Translations under genes and position numbers: made by a program
Notes under the pieces: model-generated
Told to the model about the DNA's origin: nothing
The model's database searches: none
Seen by the model: the letters and a program-made list of their open reading frames with translations, nothing else
Part shown: positions 27,013-35,203 of the stretch, one piece after another
Numbering within the stretch: the stretch's first letter is position 1
Layout of the letters: each line of letters opens with the position of its first letter
Assembly: GCA_030765605.1 (NCBI GenBank)
Contig: JAVCCG010000084.1
Coordinates: 1-38,531 of the forward strand
From: Candidatus Alcyoniella australis
GTDB taxonomy: Bacteria; Lernaellota; Lernaellaia; JAVCCG01; Alcyoniellaceae
Length of the DNA: 38,531 nt
Direction: 5' to 3'

Positions 27013-27471
27013 TTGATAAACACATGGCAGATCGTACTGCTGGTGGTTGGCATCGTTGGGACGCTGATGCTGGCCAGCGTGCTGGTGCTTGGAAAGGTGC
27101 GCAAGGTCGGCCGGTCCAAACGCGACGCGCTGCTGGCCCGCGTGGGCGAGCACAACCTGCTGCGCTTCGAGCCCGCGGCCAACTGCTTCGGCCGCAAGTC
27201 CTTAGGGCTGGCCCAGGTGCGCGGCAACGGCTGCTGGGCCCTGACCGCCGATCGGATCGTGTTCGACTATTGGGTCGGGGGCAAGGATTTCGAGATCCCC
27301 CTGAGCAACGTCACGGCAACACGCACCGGCAAGAGCTTCCTGGGCAAGACCAAGGGACATCCGCTGCTGATCGTGGAGTACACCAACGAGTCGGGGCAAG
27401 CCGACGAGGCCGCCTGGCTGCTGGCCGACGTCGATTCGGCCAAGGCCGAAGTCGACCAACGTAGAGGCTAG
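27013..27471 (+). CDS. Single-helix membrane protein with PH/GRAM-like domain
   Basis: A 152-residue protein. One N-terminal transmembrane helix (residues 5-27) is followed by a basic stretch and a beta-rich domain. Its GCWALTADRIVFDYW and FEIPLSNVTATRTGKSF pattern resembles bacterial PH or GRAM-like domains, in which a residue pattern of LT-x-x-x-L-x-F precedes IPL-x-x-I. The start is a TTG with GGGAGG six bases upstream. The stop shares one base with the GTG of the next gene, so the two are coupled. No family name can be given with certainty; likely a cytoplasmic domain tethered to the inner membrane. Confidence 0.65.
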   Translation: MINTWQIVLLVVGIVGTLMLASVLVLGKVRKVGRSKRDALLARVGEHNLLRFEPAANCFGRKSLGLAQVRGNGCWALTADRIVFDYWVGGKDFEIPLSNVTATRTGKSFLGKTKGHPLLIVEYTNESGQADEAAWLLADVDSAKAEVDQRRG

Positions 27472-28049
27472 TGAACCCTGTCTCGCACTTCCTCATCGGC
27501 TGGGTCACGGCCAACACGGTCGAGCTGACCCGACGCGACCGCGCACTGATCGTGATTGCCGGAGTTGCCCCGGACCTCGACGGCCTGGGGATTGTGGCTG
27601 AGAAAGCCACGCAGCACAGCGAGCAGCCCCTGCTCTGGTGGACGCAATATCATCACGTGCTGTGCCACAACCTGGGGTTCGGCCTACTGCTGACTGCCCT
27701 GGCCCTGGTGCTTGCCAAGACCCGACGCGCGATAACCGCGCTGCTGGCCCTGCTGGCGTTCCATTTGCACCTGCTCGGCGATTTGGTGGGCGCACGCGGC
27801 CCTGAGGGCGACCAATGGCCGATCCCCTATTTGCTGCCCTTCTCCGACAAATGGGAACTTGCCTGGTCGCACCAATGGGCGCTCAACGCCTGGCCCAACT
27901 TTGCGATTACCGCCGCCATGCTCGCCGCTACATTCTACCTGGCAGCCAAACGCGGCTACTCCCCCCTGGAGTTCGTATCACAAAAGGCTGATAAGAAGTT
28001 CGTCGAAACGCTGAGGAAGCGGTTTGGGGAAAACTGGCCCAGCGGGTAA
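27471..28049 (+). CDS. YdjM/DUF457-type membrane-bound metal-dependent hydrolase
   Basis: An integral membrane protein of 192 residues. Family features are HFLIGW near the start, GVAPDLDGLG (metal-binding Asp), YHHVLCHNLGFG and FHLHLLGDLVGARGPEG, giving the conserved His and Asp set of the LexA-binding inner-membrane hydrolase (YdjM) family. It starts at a GTG overlapping the previous stop by one base. Its TAA (28047-28049) directly abuts the TTA of the convergent lipoprotein gene. Decayed copies of its last 30-45 codons recur at 28612-28695 and 29206-29340, so its 3' end has been duplicated around inserted genes. The biochemical substrate of this family is not established. Confidence 0.85.
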   Translation: MNPVSHFLIGWVTANTVELTRRDRALIVIAGVAPDLDGLGIVAEKATQHSEQPLLWWTQYHHVLCHNLGFGLLLTALALVLAKTRRAITALLALLAFHLHLLGDLVGARGPEGDQWPIPYLLPFSDKWELAWSHQWALNAWPNFAITAAMLAATFYLAAKRGYSPLEFVSQKADKKFVETLRKRFGENWPSG

Positions 28050-28532
28050 TTATTCGCATTCGGCCCAGTTCCACCCGGGTGTGGGCTGGAAAAGAGATCG
28101 ATCAGGATCGCACTTTAACGCTCGACAGACCCTCTCCAGACAATTAAGCCCCTCTTCCTCGTGGCGATAGCAATGCATTTCCTCGGAATCGGCTTCGCAC
28201 GAGGCGACGCACTCAGCAATCGAAGGTTGTTCAAAAATCCTTTGGGCGTCTGAGCAATTCAACAACATATCGCAACGCTCGACACAAGCGTCGTGCCCGA
28301 AATCCTCCTCGTCATCGTTGCCCTCGTCGTCTTCGTCATGATCATCATCATTGTCATCGATATCGTCGTCGCCATCGATATCGTCGTCGCCATCGATATT
28401 CACGTCATCATTGTTGTTGTCTTCTGACCTGCTGTTGTCATCGCTATCATCGTCGCTGGTGCAAGAGAGGCAACCGAACAGCAGTAATACAATACAAATA
28501 TAATATATTATCGACCTATACTTATTCCCCAT
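28050..28532 (-). CDS. Asp-linker, Cys-rich lipoprotein
   Basis: A 160-residue predicted lipoprotein. The signal peptide ends LLLFGCLSC, so Cys21 or Cys24 could be lipidated. An Asp/Asn linker of about 60 residues follows. The C-terminal domain has paired cysteines (ACVERC, LNC, CVASC, LNCLERVC, LKC), suggesting several disulfides and a small helical fold exposed outside the cytoplasm. The start is the ATG at 28532 with GAGGG upstream; the longer open frame from 28589 begins inside the promoter. The DNA is AT-rich relative to the host. It ends exactly at the DUF457 stop codon, an unusually tight junction. The function is not recognised. Confidence 0.75.
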   Translation of the reverse strand: MGNKYRSIIYYICIVLLLFGCLSCTSDDDSDDNSRSEDNNNDDVNIDGDDDIDGDDDIDDNDDDHDEDDEGNDDEEDFGHDACVERCDMLLNCSDAQRIFEQPSIAECVASCEADSEEMHCYRHEEEGLNCLERVCRALKCDPDRSLFQPTPGWNWAECE

Positions 28533-28560
28533 CGCGCCCTCATTTACCTTGATTGCATAC

Positions 28561-28589
28561 AAACTATAATAGCTACACTGTTTTGTCAA
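28561..28589 (-). promoter_or_regulatory. Candidate promoter of the Asp-linker, Cys-rich lipoprotein
   Basis: On the minus strand TTGACA (28584-28589) is followed at 17 bp by TAGTTT (28561-28566), overlapping TATAGT at 15 bp. It resembles the promoter region at 3563-3592. Confidence 0.45.
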
Positions 28590-28611
28590 TATTTACATTC
28601 GCTCGATGTTT

Positions 28612-28695
28612 CAGCTTGAATTCATCTCGTAAAAGGTTGGCAAATACCTCTGTGAGACGCTGAGGAAGCGGTTTAAAACCGATGGCGGGTGTTAA
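28612..28695 (+). pseudogene. Decayed second copy of the DUF457 gene 3' end
   Basis: The frame QLEFIS-stop-KVGKY, then CETLRKRF and a final TAA, parallels the true C-terminus PLEFVSQKADKK, then VETLRKRF. A TAA stands where the intact gene has CAA. Eighteen bases (ACGCTGAGGAAGCGGTTT) are identical at 28008-28025 and 28657-28674. The fragment has no start and is not functional. Confidence 0.8.
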
Positions 28696-29101
28696 CAGGA
28701 TGATATCGCACCTTGGTCCATACGATCTCATTGGCGCTTTGGGACTCGGCAGCCGGATTGTCCAACACAATGGCGTCTTTGCTTTTAATAGTGACGTATA
28801 TCTCCTGGTTGTCAATGACCACCACGGCCTTGTCGCCTGAACAGCTCGTCATTGATAGCGAGGCCACTTCAGGCCGACGCGAGGTCACTTCCAGGATCCT
28901 TTGGCCACTGCCAAATTCAAACGTGGTTCTGATCTTGATCCCCCGGCCCGCTTCGTGCTCCCAAGACCCGGACAGCCTGTCCTGACACGCTTTCAGGTCG
29001 TTCCCTGACGACCCCGGCAGCATTCCGCACGCTACACAGAATAACGCAGCGCTCCCGATCATCACGCAGACCAGCACCGCCCCGAACCTTTGGCTGTGCA
29101 T
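28673..29101 (-). CDS. Small lipoprotein of unknown function
   Basis: A 142-residue predicted lipoprotein: signal peptide ending FCVAC (Cys25), then a domain with GSWEHEAGRGIKIRTTFEF and YVTIKSKDAIVL, perhaps a small beta-barrel (lipocalin-like), though I recognise no family. Two ATGs (29107 and 29101) follow CAGGGGG; the second has proper spacing of six bases and is chosen. Its 3' end runs into the decayed DUF457 copy at 28673-28695, so its last residues (HPVNTRHRF) come from host-derived DNA. It is less AT-rich than the neighbouring accessory genes. Confidence 0.65.
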   Translation of the reverse strand: MHSQRFGAVLVCVMIGSAALFCVACGMLPGSSGNDLKACQDRLSGSWEHEAGRGIKIRTTFEFGSGQRILEVTSRRPEVASLSMTSCSGDKAVVVIDNQEIYVTIKSKDAIVLDNPAAESQSANEIVWTKVRYHPVNTRHRF

Positions 29102-29205
29102 TGCCATCCCCCTGATTCTGGGAAAAGTCCCTTTTCCGAACCCCGAAAACCCTCGCATGCTATTTCTTTTTATATTTTAACCTTATACTAACTGCACACG
29201 ATGAA

Positions 29206-29340
29206 AGCAACTCCTTTGCCGCCGCCTTCTACCTGGAAGCCAAACGCGGCTACTTCTCCCTGGATTTCATCTCACAAAGGGCGTATAATAAGTTTGTTGA
29301 ATTTTCAAGAAAGAGGTTCGGAAATGCATTGGATCACTGA
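29206..29340 (+). pseudogene. Third copy of the DUF457 gene 3' end
   Basis: Reading from 29206, the frame contains FYLEAKRGYFSLDFISQRAY, then KRFG and a TGA at 29338-29340, parallel to FYLAAKRGYSPLEFVSQKAD, then KRFG in the intact gene. The first 53 bases (29227-29279) match 27933-27985 with six differences. There is no start or upstream body. The start codon of the following gene lies inside it in another frame. Confidence 0.8.
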
Positions 29341-30448
29341 TATACAAAAATATTGGTCAGAGATGACTAAAACTGCTCGTTCTTTAATTAAAGCCGCTTT
29401 CGCGACGCTTATATTATTTTCCCTTATCGAATTTTTAAATTGCATACAATTTCCACCTTTATTTACTTTAGTACTTAATCATAGCGATAGCTTGTATGGC
29501 TTGCTTCTTACCGCTGCTTTTATAATCACTTTTTGGTATCTACGATTAAAGCATAAAGAAGAAGAGTTGATGAATGATAAACTTCATAAAGCTTTAAATA
29601 TGTTAGGGCATCCAAATAGCTCTACTCGTATTATTGCTATCTACTTATTGGGCCATATAATGAAAGAGTACACATTTTTTCATTGGACCATAGTGGTAAC
29701 ATTGGTCGATTACATCCGTGTTCATTCAGAGTGTAAGGGTGATGAGATATCTTCTGAACGTGCTGGTCGTGATATTGAGGCAGCAATCCGTGTACTAGGT
29801 AGACGAAACGACAACCTAGATCCCGAGGGTTCAAAAATCGATCTCGTTCGCTGCAATTTAAATGATGTAGGCTTTGGAAAAGAACTTGATGGGGCTAAAT
29901 TCCCGTATGCTTCGTTTCATGGCTCCTCCTTAAAAAGAGTAAATATGATGGAAGCTATTCTTAATAATGCCAGTTTTCATAGTACCGATATATCTGGGGC
30001 AAGCTTCTGCGGTGCAAATCTTGTTAACGCTAATTTTAGATATGTAATACAAGCGATTAGGACTAATTTCAGCAACGGCAAAAAACATATCGGGCCACCA
30101 GTTAGTCCTGCTAATCTCCGTGGCGCAGATTTTACTCGTGCCCATATAAGCGGAGCGAACTTTGAAGGCGCAACCTTGAATGAAGTTGTGTTTCATGGCG
30201 CAACATGTGTTAATACAATTTTTATCAAAGCATCCCTAAACAACGCCGATTTCTCAATTGCTGATAAAGGCACTCCAAAAGCCAAACCTGCTCATCTCTG
30301 TGGTGCCGACTTTAGAGGCGCACCATTGAATGGTGCAATTTTCAAAGACGCACTATACAATGACGACACAAAAGGTCTAGATCAAGCAACATTGGATACA
30401 ATGACAAGATGTACCCTCGAAGAATGCAATAAACAAAAGACAGAATAG
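29324..30448 (+). CDS. Two-helix membrane pentapeptide-repeat protein
   Basis: A 374-residue protein. Two transmembrane helices lie at about residues 20-42 and 52-72, then a soluble helical region, then pentapeptide repeats from about residue 190. These include GASFCGANLVNANF, ANLRGADFTRAHISGANFEGATL and AHLCGADFRGAPLNGAIF, which should fold as a right-handed quadrilateral beta-helix. The ATG at 29324 has AGAGG upstream and lies within the DUF457 3' relic; an ATG at 29201 in the same frame is less likely because it reads through that relic out of its frame. The gene is strongly AT-rich, typical of recent transfer. Pentapeptide proteins have varied roles, from DNA mimicry to scaffolding, and nothing here selects one. 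Confidence 0.82.
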   Translation: MHWITDIQKYWSEMTKTARSLIKAAFATLILFSLIEFLNCIQFPPLFTLVLNHSDSLYGLLLTAAFIITFWYLRLKHKEEELMNDKLHKALNMLGHPNSSTRIIAIYLLGHIMKEYTFFHWTIVVTLVDYIRVHSECKGDEISSERAGRDIEAAIRVLGRRNDNLDPEGSKIDLVRCNLNDVGFGKELDGAKFPYASFHGSSLKRVNMMEAILNNASFHSTDISGASFCGANLVNANFRYVIQAIRTNFSNGKKHIGPPVSPANLRGADFTRAHISGANFEGATLNEVVFHGATCVNTIFIKASLNNADFSIADKGTPKAKPAHLCGADFRGAPLNGAIFKDALYNDDTKGLDQATLDTMTRCTLEECNKQKTE

Positions 30449-30469
30449 CTCATTTATATACAAGCTGAT

Positions 30470-30607
30470 ATGAATACAGATAGTACAAATATCGATGCCC
30501 AACTCACCTCCTACAATCGCAACTTCGCCCGTTACAACAAGCGGCGGGTGCGGTTTTTCCGCTGGTTATTCAAGCACTACAATCGGCTTGAGGTGATCGG
30601 GGCGTAG
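30470..30607 (+). CDS. Small basic protein, copy A
   Basis: A 45-codon frame ending RRVRFFRWLFKHYNRLEVIGA. Its core is shared with the 47-codon frame at 31969-32112 (74 bases, six differences, most keeping the amino acid class). The C-terminal half is GC-rich host-like DNA inside an AT-rich island. There is no strong ribosome binding site. I do not recognise the family; the conserved Arg/Phe/Trp-rich segment could be an amphipathic helix. Conservation of the frame in both copies argues for coding. Confidence 0.5.
   Translation: MNTDSTNIDAQLTSYNRNFARYNKRRVRFFRWLFKHYNRLEVIGA
30526..30599 (+). repeat. Left member of a 74-bp direct repeat flanking the beta-helix gene
   Basis: It matches 32028-32101 at 68 of 74 positions, in the same orientation, 1.5 kb apart. 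Confidence 0.9.
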
Positions 30608-30684
30608 AACGTGCCCCAGGGGCTAAGTCAAACAACTCAAATCAATTGACATAAAAATATTGGGTAGTTTTTATTGAACTTGCC

Positions 30685-31863
30685 TTACTTGCGGCAAGTT
30701 CCTTGACCTGGATCTGGACCGTGATAGGTTGCTCCGGCGAGATAGCTATTCCCAACGCCATCCACGCAATATACGTTCTCTGATCCTTCATCAGATACTC
30801 TTCCATAATAGAAGTAATTGCCTACAAGTACATTCTCGCTTCCTTCCGACCCCAGTTCAATCACATCTGGTTGAGTTTGAGGACTACCATCATAATGAGT
30901 AATATACGTATTATTTGTAACCCAGTTATTCTCTCCCTTATAAATATGGCTCCCCTCTCCTCCGTACATCTCTACGTGGTTGCCCTCAACGATTGAATGC
31001 GATGTTTCAGATAGCCATATTCCATTACAAGCCGCCCCTCCCCTTGACACGATCTTGTTATTTCTGATTAGGACTTTTTGGCTATTCATTATTGCAATCG
31101 GAGATTCAACAGAAGGAAATTGATTCTCGTATCTGTTTTCAGAAATAGTCACATCCACACAATTCAAACAATCCACTCCATATCCAGATCCAATTTCATT
31201 TATAAAAGTGGAGTTGCATATTGCTGCTTTCTCTACGGGATGATCCCTTCCTTCTAAGTCAATAAATCTTCTCTCCGGATTATATATTTTAACTTCCGAT
31301 ATTTTACAGCCGTTACCTCCTCCAATAATTCCAGTTTGAAATTCATGCAACACACAGCCGGTAATAAAATCATTTTTACCATTTAGCATTATTCCTGCTT
31401 GGTCTTTTCTGCCTCTTAGGATTGTTCCGTCACAGTATAATCCAATATTGTTCGATTCAATGACTATCCCTGGTTCGTCGGTATTACTTAAATCATATTC
31501 CCCCGGACAGAAAACAGTTGTCTCTGTAATTTTCATTCCTGGCGTGGGTTTTACGCAAGTTATGTTATAATTATTGGGATCTCTGTTTTCACATCGATTG
31601 TCTATCTCGGGAGGAACTATCTTCTCGTCACCTTCTACAGAATCATTATCATCAAATTGTCTTTGGTGGCTTAAATGCTCATCATAATTATCATTGTTAA
31701 ATAGACCATTGACTAGCTTCCATGCCGGCATTTGTGGATTCGTTGCGGCAACCGCTGTAACAATTAAATACAGCAAGAATATGACTATTACAGATACTAC
31801 CGGAGCGATGAAAAACCATCTGCGAGCAATGGCATGATATCGGACTTTTTTTTGCGGCTTCAT
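30685..31863 (-). CDS. Membrane-anchored right-handed beta-helix protein
   Basis: A 392-residue protein with one N-terminal transmembrane helix (about residues 15-40), a linker of low complexity, and from about residue 130 a parallel beta-helix. Repeating short strands are visible: GIVIESNNIGLYCDGTIL, GIMLNGKNDFITGCVL, VDVTISENRYENQF, KVLIRNNKIVS, SIVEGNHVEM and NWVTNNTYIT. This is the pectate-lyase-like fold found in polysaccharide lyases, isomerases and surface adhesins. I see no catalytic set. The gene is AT-rich, has no clear ribosome binding site, is opposite in orientation to its flanks, and lies between the two copies of the small basic ORF. Confidence 0.8.
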   Translation of the reverse strand: MKPQKKVRYHAIARRWFFIAPVVSVIVIFLLYLIVTAVAATNPQMPAWKLVNGLFNNDNYDEHLSHQRQFDDNDSVEGDEKIVPPEIDNRCENRDPNNYNITCVKPTPGMKITETTVFCPGEYDLSNTDEPGIVIESNNIGLYCDGTILRGRKDQAGIMLNGKNDFITGCVLHEFQTGIIGGGNGCKISEVKIYNPERRFIDLEGRDHPVEKAAICNSTFINEIGSGYGVDCLNCVDVTISENRYENQFPSVESPIAIMNSQKVLIRNNKIVSRGGAACNGIWLSETSHSIVEGNHVEMYGGEGSHIYKGENNWVTNNTYITHYDGSPQTQPDVIELGSEGSENVLVGNYFYYGRVSDEGSENVYCVDGVGNSYLAGATYHGPDPGQGTCRK

Positions 31864-31968
31864 TTTTTATATTTGCAACTAACGTCCAGCTTGCGAGGCA
31901 TTGAACTTGATAATTCAAAATTAATTATACCACATTGTATTGCTTTACAAGGGTGATATTATTCTCTA

Positions 31969-32112
31969 ATGACAACTCAGGATTCTTTAATCATCAACCA
32001 CCGTCTCACCGCTTACCGCCAGGATTTCGCCCGTTGCAACCAGCGGCGGGTGCGGTTTTTTCGCTGGATGTTCAAGCACTACAATCGGCTCGAGGTGATC
32101 GTCGCGGACTAG
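31969..32112 (+). CDS. Small basic protein, copy B
   Basis: A 47-codon frame ending RRVRFFRWMFKHYNRLEVIVAD, paralogous to copy A. It lies just before the acyl-CoA dehydrogenase gene, so this copy may be the original chromosomal one. AAGGGTG occurs 15 bases upstream of the ATG, too far to be an ideal ribosome binding site. Function unknown. Confidence 0.5.
   Translation: MTTQDSLIINHRLTAYRQDFARCNQRRVRFFRWMFKHYNRLEVIVAD
32028..32101 (+). repeat. Right member of the 74-bp direct repeat
   Basis: Pairs with 30526-30599; see the left member. It lies in GC-rich sequence at the right edge of the AT-rich island. Confidence 0.9.
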
Positions 32113-32208
32113 CGATTGATCCGACACTCGGCTTTACCTGCTTGACATAGCCTTGCGGCTCCAACAAAGTTGCAAGACTTCCCCCGCACCAGATCAGGAG
32201 GTTTGCCG

Positions 32209-33906
32209 ATGATACTGCTCAACCCCAAGCAGCACACACGCCACTACCCGGACGAGCGCACCCGCGAGCTGATGCTCAAGACCATCGAATTCTTTGAGAG
32301 CAAGGGCAAGGGCAAGCTCAAGCAGGACGACCGCGAGCGCACCTGGTACCGCGACTTCCTCGATTTCAACAAGCAAGAGAAGCTGTTCGCCACGCTGCTC
32401 ACCCCGGCGGGGTACGGCGCCGAGGACTCGCGTTGGGACACTTGGCGCATCTGCGAGTTCAACGAGATTTTGGCGTTCTACGGCCTGCACTATTGGTACG
32501 CCTGGCAGGTCTCGATTCTCGGGCTGGGGCCGATCTGGATGAGCGACAACGAGCAGCTCAAGCAGCGCGCCGCACAGCAGTTGATCGACGGCGAGATCTT
32601 CGCCTTCGGCCTGTCCGAGCGCGCGCACGGGGCCGACGTCTATTCCACCGAAATGGCGCTGACCGAGGCGGGTGAGGGAAAGTACAAGGCCAACGGCAGC
32701 AAGTACTACATCGGCAACGGCAACGAGGCCAAGATGGTCTCGACCTTCGGCAAGTTCGCGGAGAGCGGCGACTACGTGTTCTTCATCGCCAACTACCTCA
32801 AACCGCAGTACGAGCTGGTCAAGAACATCGTCAACGCACAATCGTACGTGGCCGAGTACGCGCTGCACGACTACGAGGTCGGCGAGGACGAGATCCTAAG
32901 CAAAGGCCAGAACGCTTGGGACTCGGCGCTGAACACGGTCAACGTGGGCAAGTACAACCTGGGCTGGGCCTCGATCGGCATCTCCACCCACGCGTTCTAC
33001 GAGGCGATCAAGCATGCGGCCAACCGCGTGCTCTACGGCATGCACGTCACCGACTTCCCGCACGTCAAGCAGTCGTTCGTCGACGCCTACTCGCGGCTGG
33101 TGGCGATGAAGCTCTTTGCCCTGCGCACCGCCGACTACATGCGCACCGCATCGCGCGAGGATCGGCGCTATTTGCTTTATAATCCCGCGGTCAAGATGAA
33201 GGTCACCACCCAGGGCGAGGACGTGATCAACCTGCTGTGGGACGTGATCGCGGCCAAGGGGTTCGAGAGCGACATGTATTTCGAAAGCGCGGCCCGCGAC
33301 ATCCGCGCCCTGCCCAAGCTCGAGGGCACGGTGCACGTCAACATCGCGCTGATCCTCAAGTTCATGCCCAACTACTTTTTCAACCCCGGCCAGTTTCCGG
33401 AGATGGGCACTCAGGACCAGATCGGCGACGACGCGTTCCTGTTCGACCAGGGTCCGACCAGGGGCCTGGGCAAAGTCCAGTTCCACGACTACAACGTCGC
33501 CTACGGCAAGTTCGACCTGCCCAACGTCAGGCTGTTCCGCGAGCAGATCGAGATCTTCAAAGAGGCGCTGATGGCTGCCGCGCCAATGGGCGATCAGCAG
33601 AAGGACATGGACTTCCTGCTGACCATCGGCGAGATCTTCACCCTGGTGGTCTACGGCCAGCTGGTGCTGGAAAACGCCGAGCTGTACAAGCTCGAGAACG
33701 ACGTGGTCGACCAGATCTTCGACTTCATGGTGCGCGACTTCTCCAAGTTCGCGCTCCAGCTCTACGCCAAACCCAGCAGCACGGAAACGCAGCAGGAATA
33801 TTGCCTGAAGATGATCCGCAAACCCGCGGTCGATCAGCAGCGCTACGAGCGCGTCTGGAGCGAGTTCGTCTACCCGCTCAAGGACGCCTACGAGATGAAT
33901 CCCTGA
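32209..33906 (+). CDS. Acyl-CoA dehydrogenase family protein, long form
   Basis: A flavoprotein of 565 residues expected to oxidise the alpha-beta bond of an acyl-CoA. The middle domain shows FAFGLSERAHGADVYSTEM, the FAD/substrate segment usually seen as LTEPxxGSD. The helical C-terminal domain has LEGTVHVN, matching the EGT motif that holds the catalytic Glu in medium- and short-chain enzymes (Glu372 here). An extension of roughly 170 residues beyond the common 380-400 length is present, as in long forms. AGGAGGT at 32196-32202 fixes the ATG. It is followed on the same strand by PilZ, decarboxylase-like and ketopantoate-reductase-like genes. Substrate unknown. Confidence 0.85.
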   Translation: MILLNPKQHTRHYPDERTRELMLKTIEFFESKGKGKLKQDDRERTWYRDFLDFNKQEKLFATLLTPAGYGAEDSRWDTWRICEFNEILAFYGLHYWYAWQVSILGLGPIWMSDNEQLKQRAAQQLIDGEIFAFGLSERAHGADVYSTEMALTEAGEGKYKANGSKYYIGNGNEAKMVSTFGKFAESGDYVFFIANYLKPQYELVKNIVNAQSYVAEYALHDYEVGEDEILSKGQNAWDSALNTVNVGKYNLGWASIGISTHAFYEAIKHAANRVLYGMHVTDFPHVKQSFVDAYSRLVAMKLFALRTADYMRTASREDRRYLLYNPAVKMKVTTQGEDVINLLWDVIAAKGFESDMYFESAARDIRALPKLEGTVHVNIALILKFMPNYFFNPGQFPEMGTQDQIGDDAFLFDQGPTRGLGKVQFHDYNVAYGKFDLPNVRLFREQIEIFKEALMAAAPMGDQQKDMDFLLTIGEIFTLVVYGQLVLENAELYKLENDVVDQIFDFMVRDFSKFALQLYAKPSSTETQQEYCLKMIRKPAVDQQRYERVWSEFVYPLKDAYEMNP

Positions 33907-33923
33907 GCTGAGAACCGAGCCGT

Positions 33924-34235
33924 ATGAACGAAGAACGCCGCGGCTCAAGCCGAGTCCTCAAGCGCCTGATGCTGCTGTTCGGCACTGACGAGCCGCGCAA
34001 CCAGGGCTTTACGCGCAACCTCTCGCGCGAGGGAATCGAGATCGCGGCCAGGAAGGTCCCGCCGCCCAAGACCGAACTGCTGATCCGTTTGCAGACCGAC
34101 TCGGGCGACATCGATCTGCACGGAGTGGTGCGCTGGCGCAAGGCCGGCCAAAGCATGGGCGTCGAACTGCATGAGCGCCCCCTGGCCTACCTGGATCTGC
34201 TCAGCGAACTTTCGGGCAATCTGCGCGCGCGCTGA
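33924..34235 (+). CDS. PilZ domain protein
   Basis: A stand-alone PilZ domain of 103 residues, a receptor for cyclic di-GMP. The binding signature is present: an Arg cluster in RRGSSR (RxxxR) and NLSREGIEI for the D/N-x-S-x-x-G motif. It begins 17 bases after the dehydrogenase gene on the same strand. The window also has a relic HD-GYP gene, but no intact cyclic di-GMP enzyme. Effector partner unknown. Confidence 0.88.
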   Translation: MNEERRGSSRVLKRLMLLFGTDEPRNQGFTRNLSREGIEIAARKVPPPKTELLIRLQTDSGDIDLHGVVRWRKAGQSMGVELHERPLAYLDLLSELSGNLRAR

Positions 34236-34311
34236 GGTCCGCCTGCTTGACTGTCCCCACGGCGCAAGATAGCTTTTAAATCCCGCCCGCAATCCATTCG
34301 AGGTAAACCCC

Positions 34312-35202
34312 ATGGACCCGACCTTCAACATTGATCCCGGACTTTTAGACAACGCAAACGAGTTCAGCGACCCGTTCTTCGAGCGCTTTACGTTGCGCAG
34401 CGCGCCGCAGCCGCTGAAGCTTAACGACGCGGTGTCCAAGGACTACAAGTTTCCCACGTTCTACGGCGACGTGACCTGCGCCATGGCCGTGTTCCTCTGC
34501 TCGTACCAGCGGGCCAAGGAGCTGCTGCCGCACCCCAAGATGGAGCCGGTGCGCATGCCGCGCGGCCGCGCGCTGGTGGCGTTTTCGAACTACGTCTACC
34601 GCAAGGTGCTCGGCGTGGCGCCCTACAACGAGATCGCAATGACGATCCCGATCCAGATCGCGCCGCGCATCAACGTGCCGCTGCTGCCCATGGTGCTCGA
34701 CGTGTTTCCGCGCTTTGGCTACTACGTGTTCTCGATGCCCGTGACGTCGCTGGAAAACCAGATCCGCGGGCTCAAAATTTGGGGACTGCCCAAGGTCGTA
34801 CAGCGCATCGACATTGACGATGAAAACGGCGACTGCGTAACCCGCGCGTTCGAGGAATCGGGCGACCAGTACTTTGAGCTGCGCGTGCCCAAGGCGGGCA
34901 AGCCCACCGGGTTCGACGTCTGCTCCAATCTCTACAGCAGGCTGGGCAACGAGCTGAAACAGTCGCGCACCTGCTTTAAAGCCCAGTTCAACGTGACCAA
35001 GCGCATGGACCTGCTGTTTAAGACCAACGTCGAGCCCGACCGCGAATACCTCAAGCTGGGCAACGGCCCGTCGGCCGAGGTGCTCAAGCGGCTCGAGCTC
35101 GAGCGTCAGCCGTTCCAACTGCGATACGCCGAGCGCATGAGCTCGTGCTTCGACCTGTCCAACGCCGACTACAAACCCCCGTTCGGCTTCGAGGATAAAT
35201 AA
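34312..35202 (+). CDS. Acetoacetate decarboxylase-like protein
   Basis: A 296-residue protein related to the acetoacetate decarboxylase fold. The key segment LKIWGLPK contains Lys161 at the place of the Schiff-base Lys of decarboxylases (G-F/Y-P-K-K). The second Lys of that pair, which lowers its pKa, is Val here (GLPKVV), so it may carry out another reaction such as aldol-type chemistry or cyclisation seen in distant members. Its stop is one base before the start of the reductase gene, so the two are coupled and likely work on the same compound. Confidence 0.75.
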   Translation: MDPTFNIDPGLLDNANEFSDPFFERFTLRSAPQPLKLNDAVSKDYKFPTFYGDVTCAMAVFLCSYQRAKELLPHPKMEPVRMPRGRALVAFSNYVYRKVLGVAPYNEIAMTIPIQIAPRINVPLLPMVLDVFPRFGYYVFSMPVTSLENQIRGLKIWGLPKVVQRIDIDDENGDCVTRAFEESGDQYFELRVPKAGKPTGFDVCSNLYSRLGNELKQSRTCFKAQFNVTKRMDLLFKTNVEPDREYLKLGNGPSAEVLKRLELERQPFQLRYAERMSSCFDLSNADYKPPFGFEDK

Positions 35203-35203
35203 G

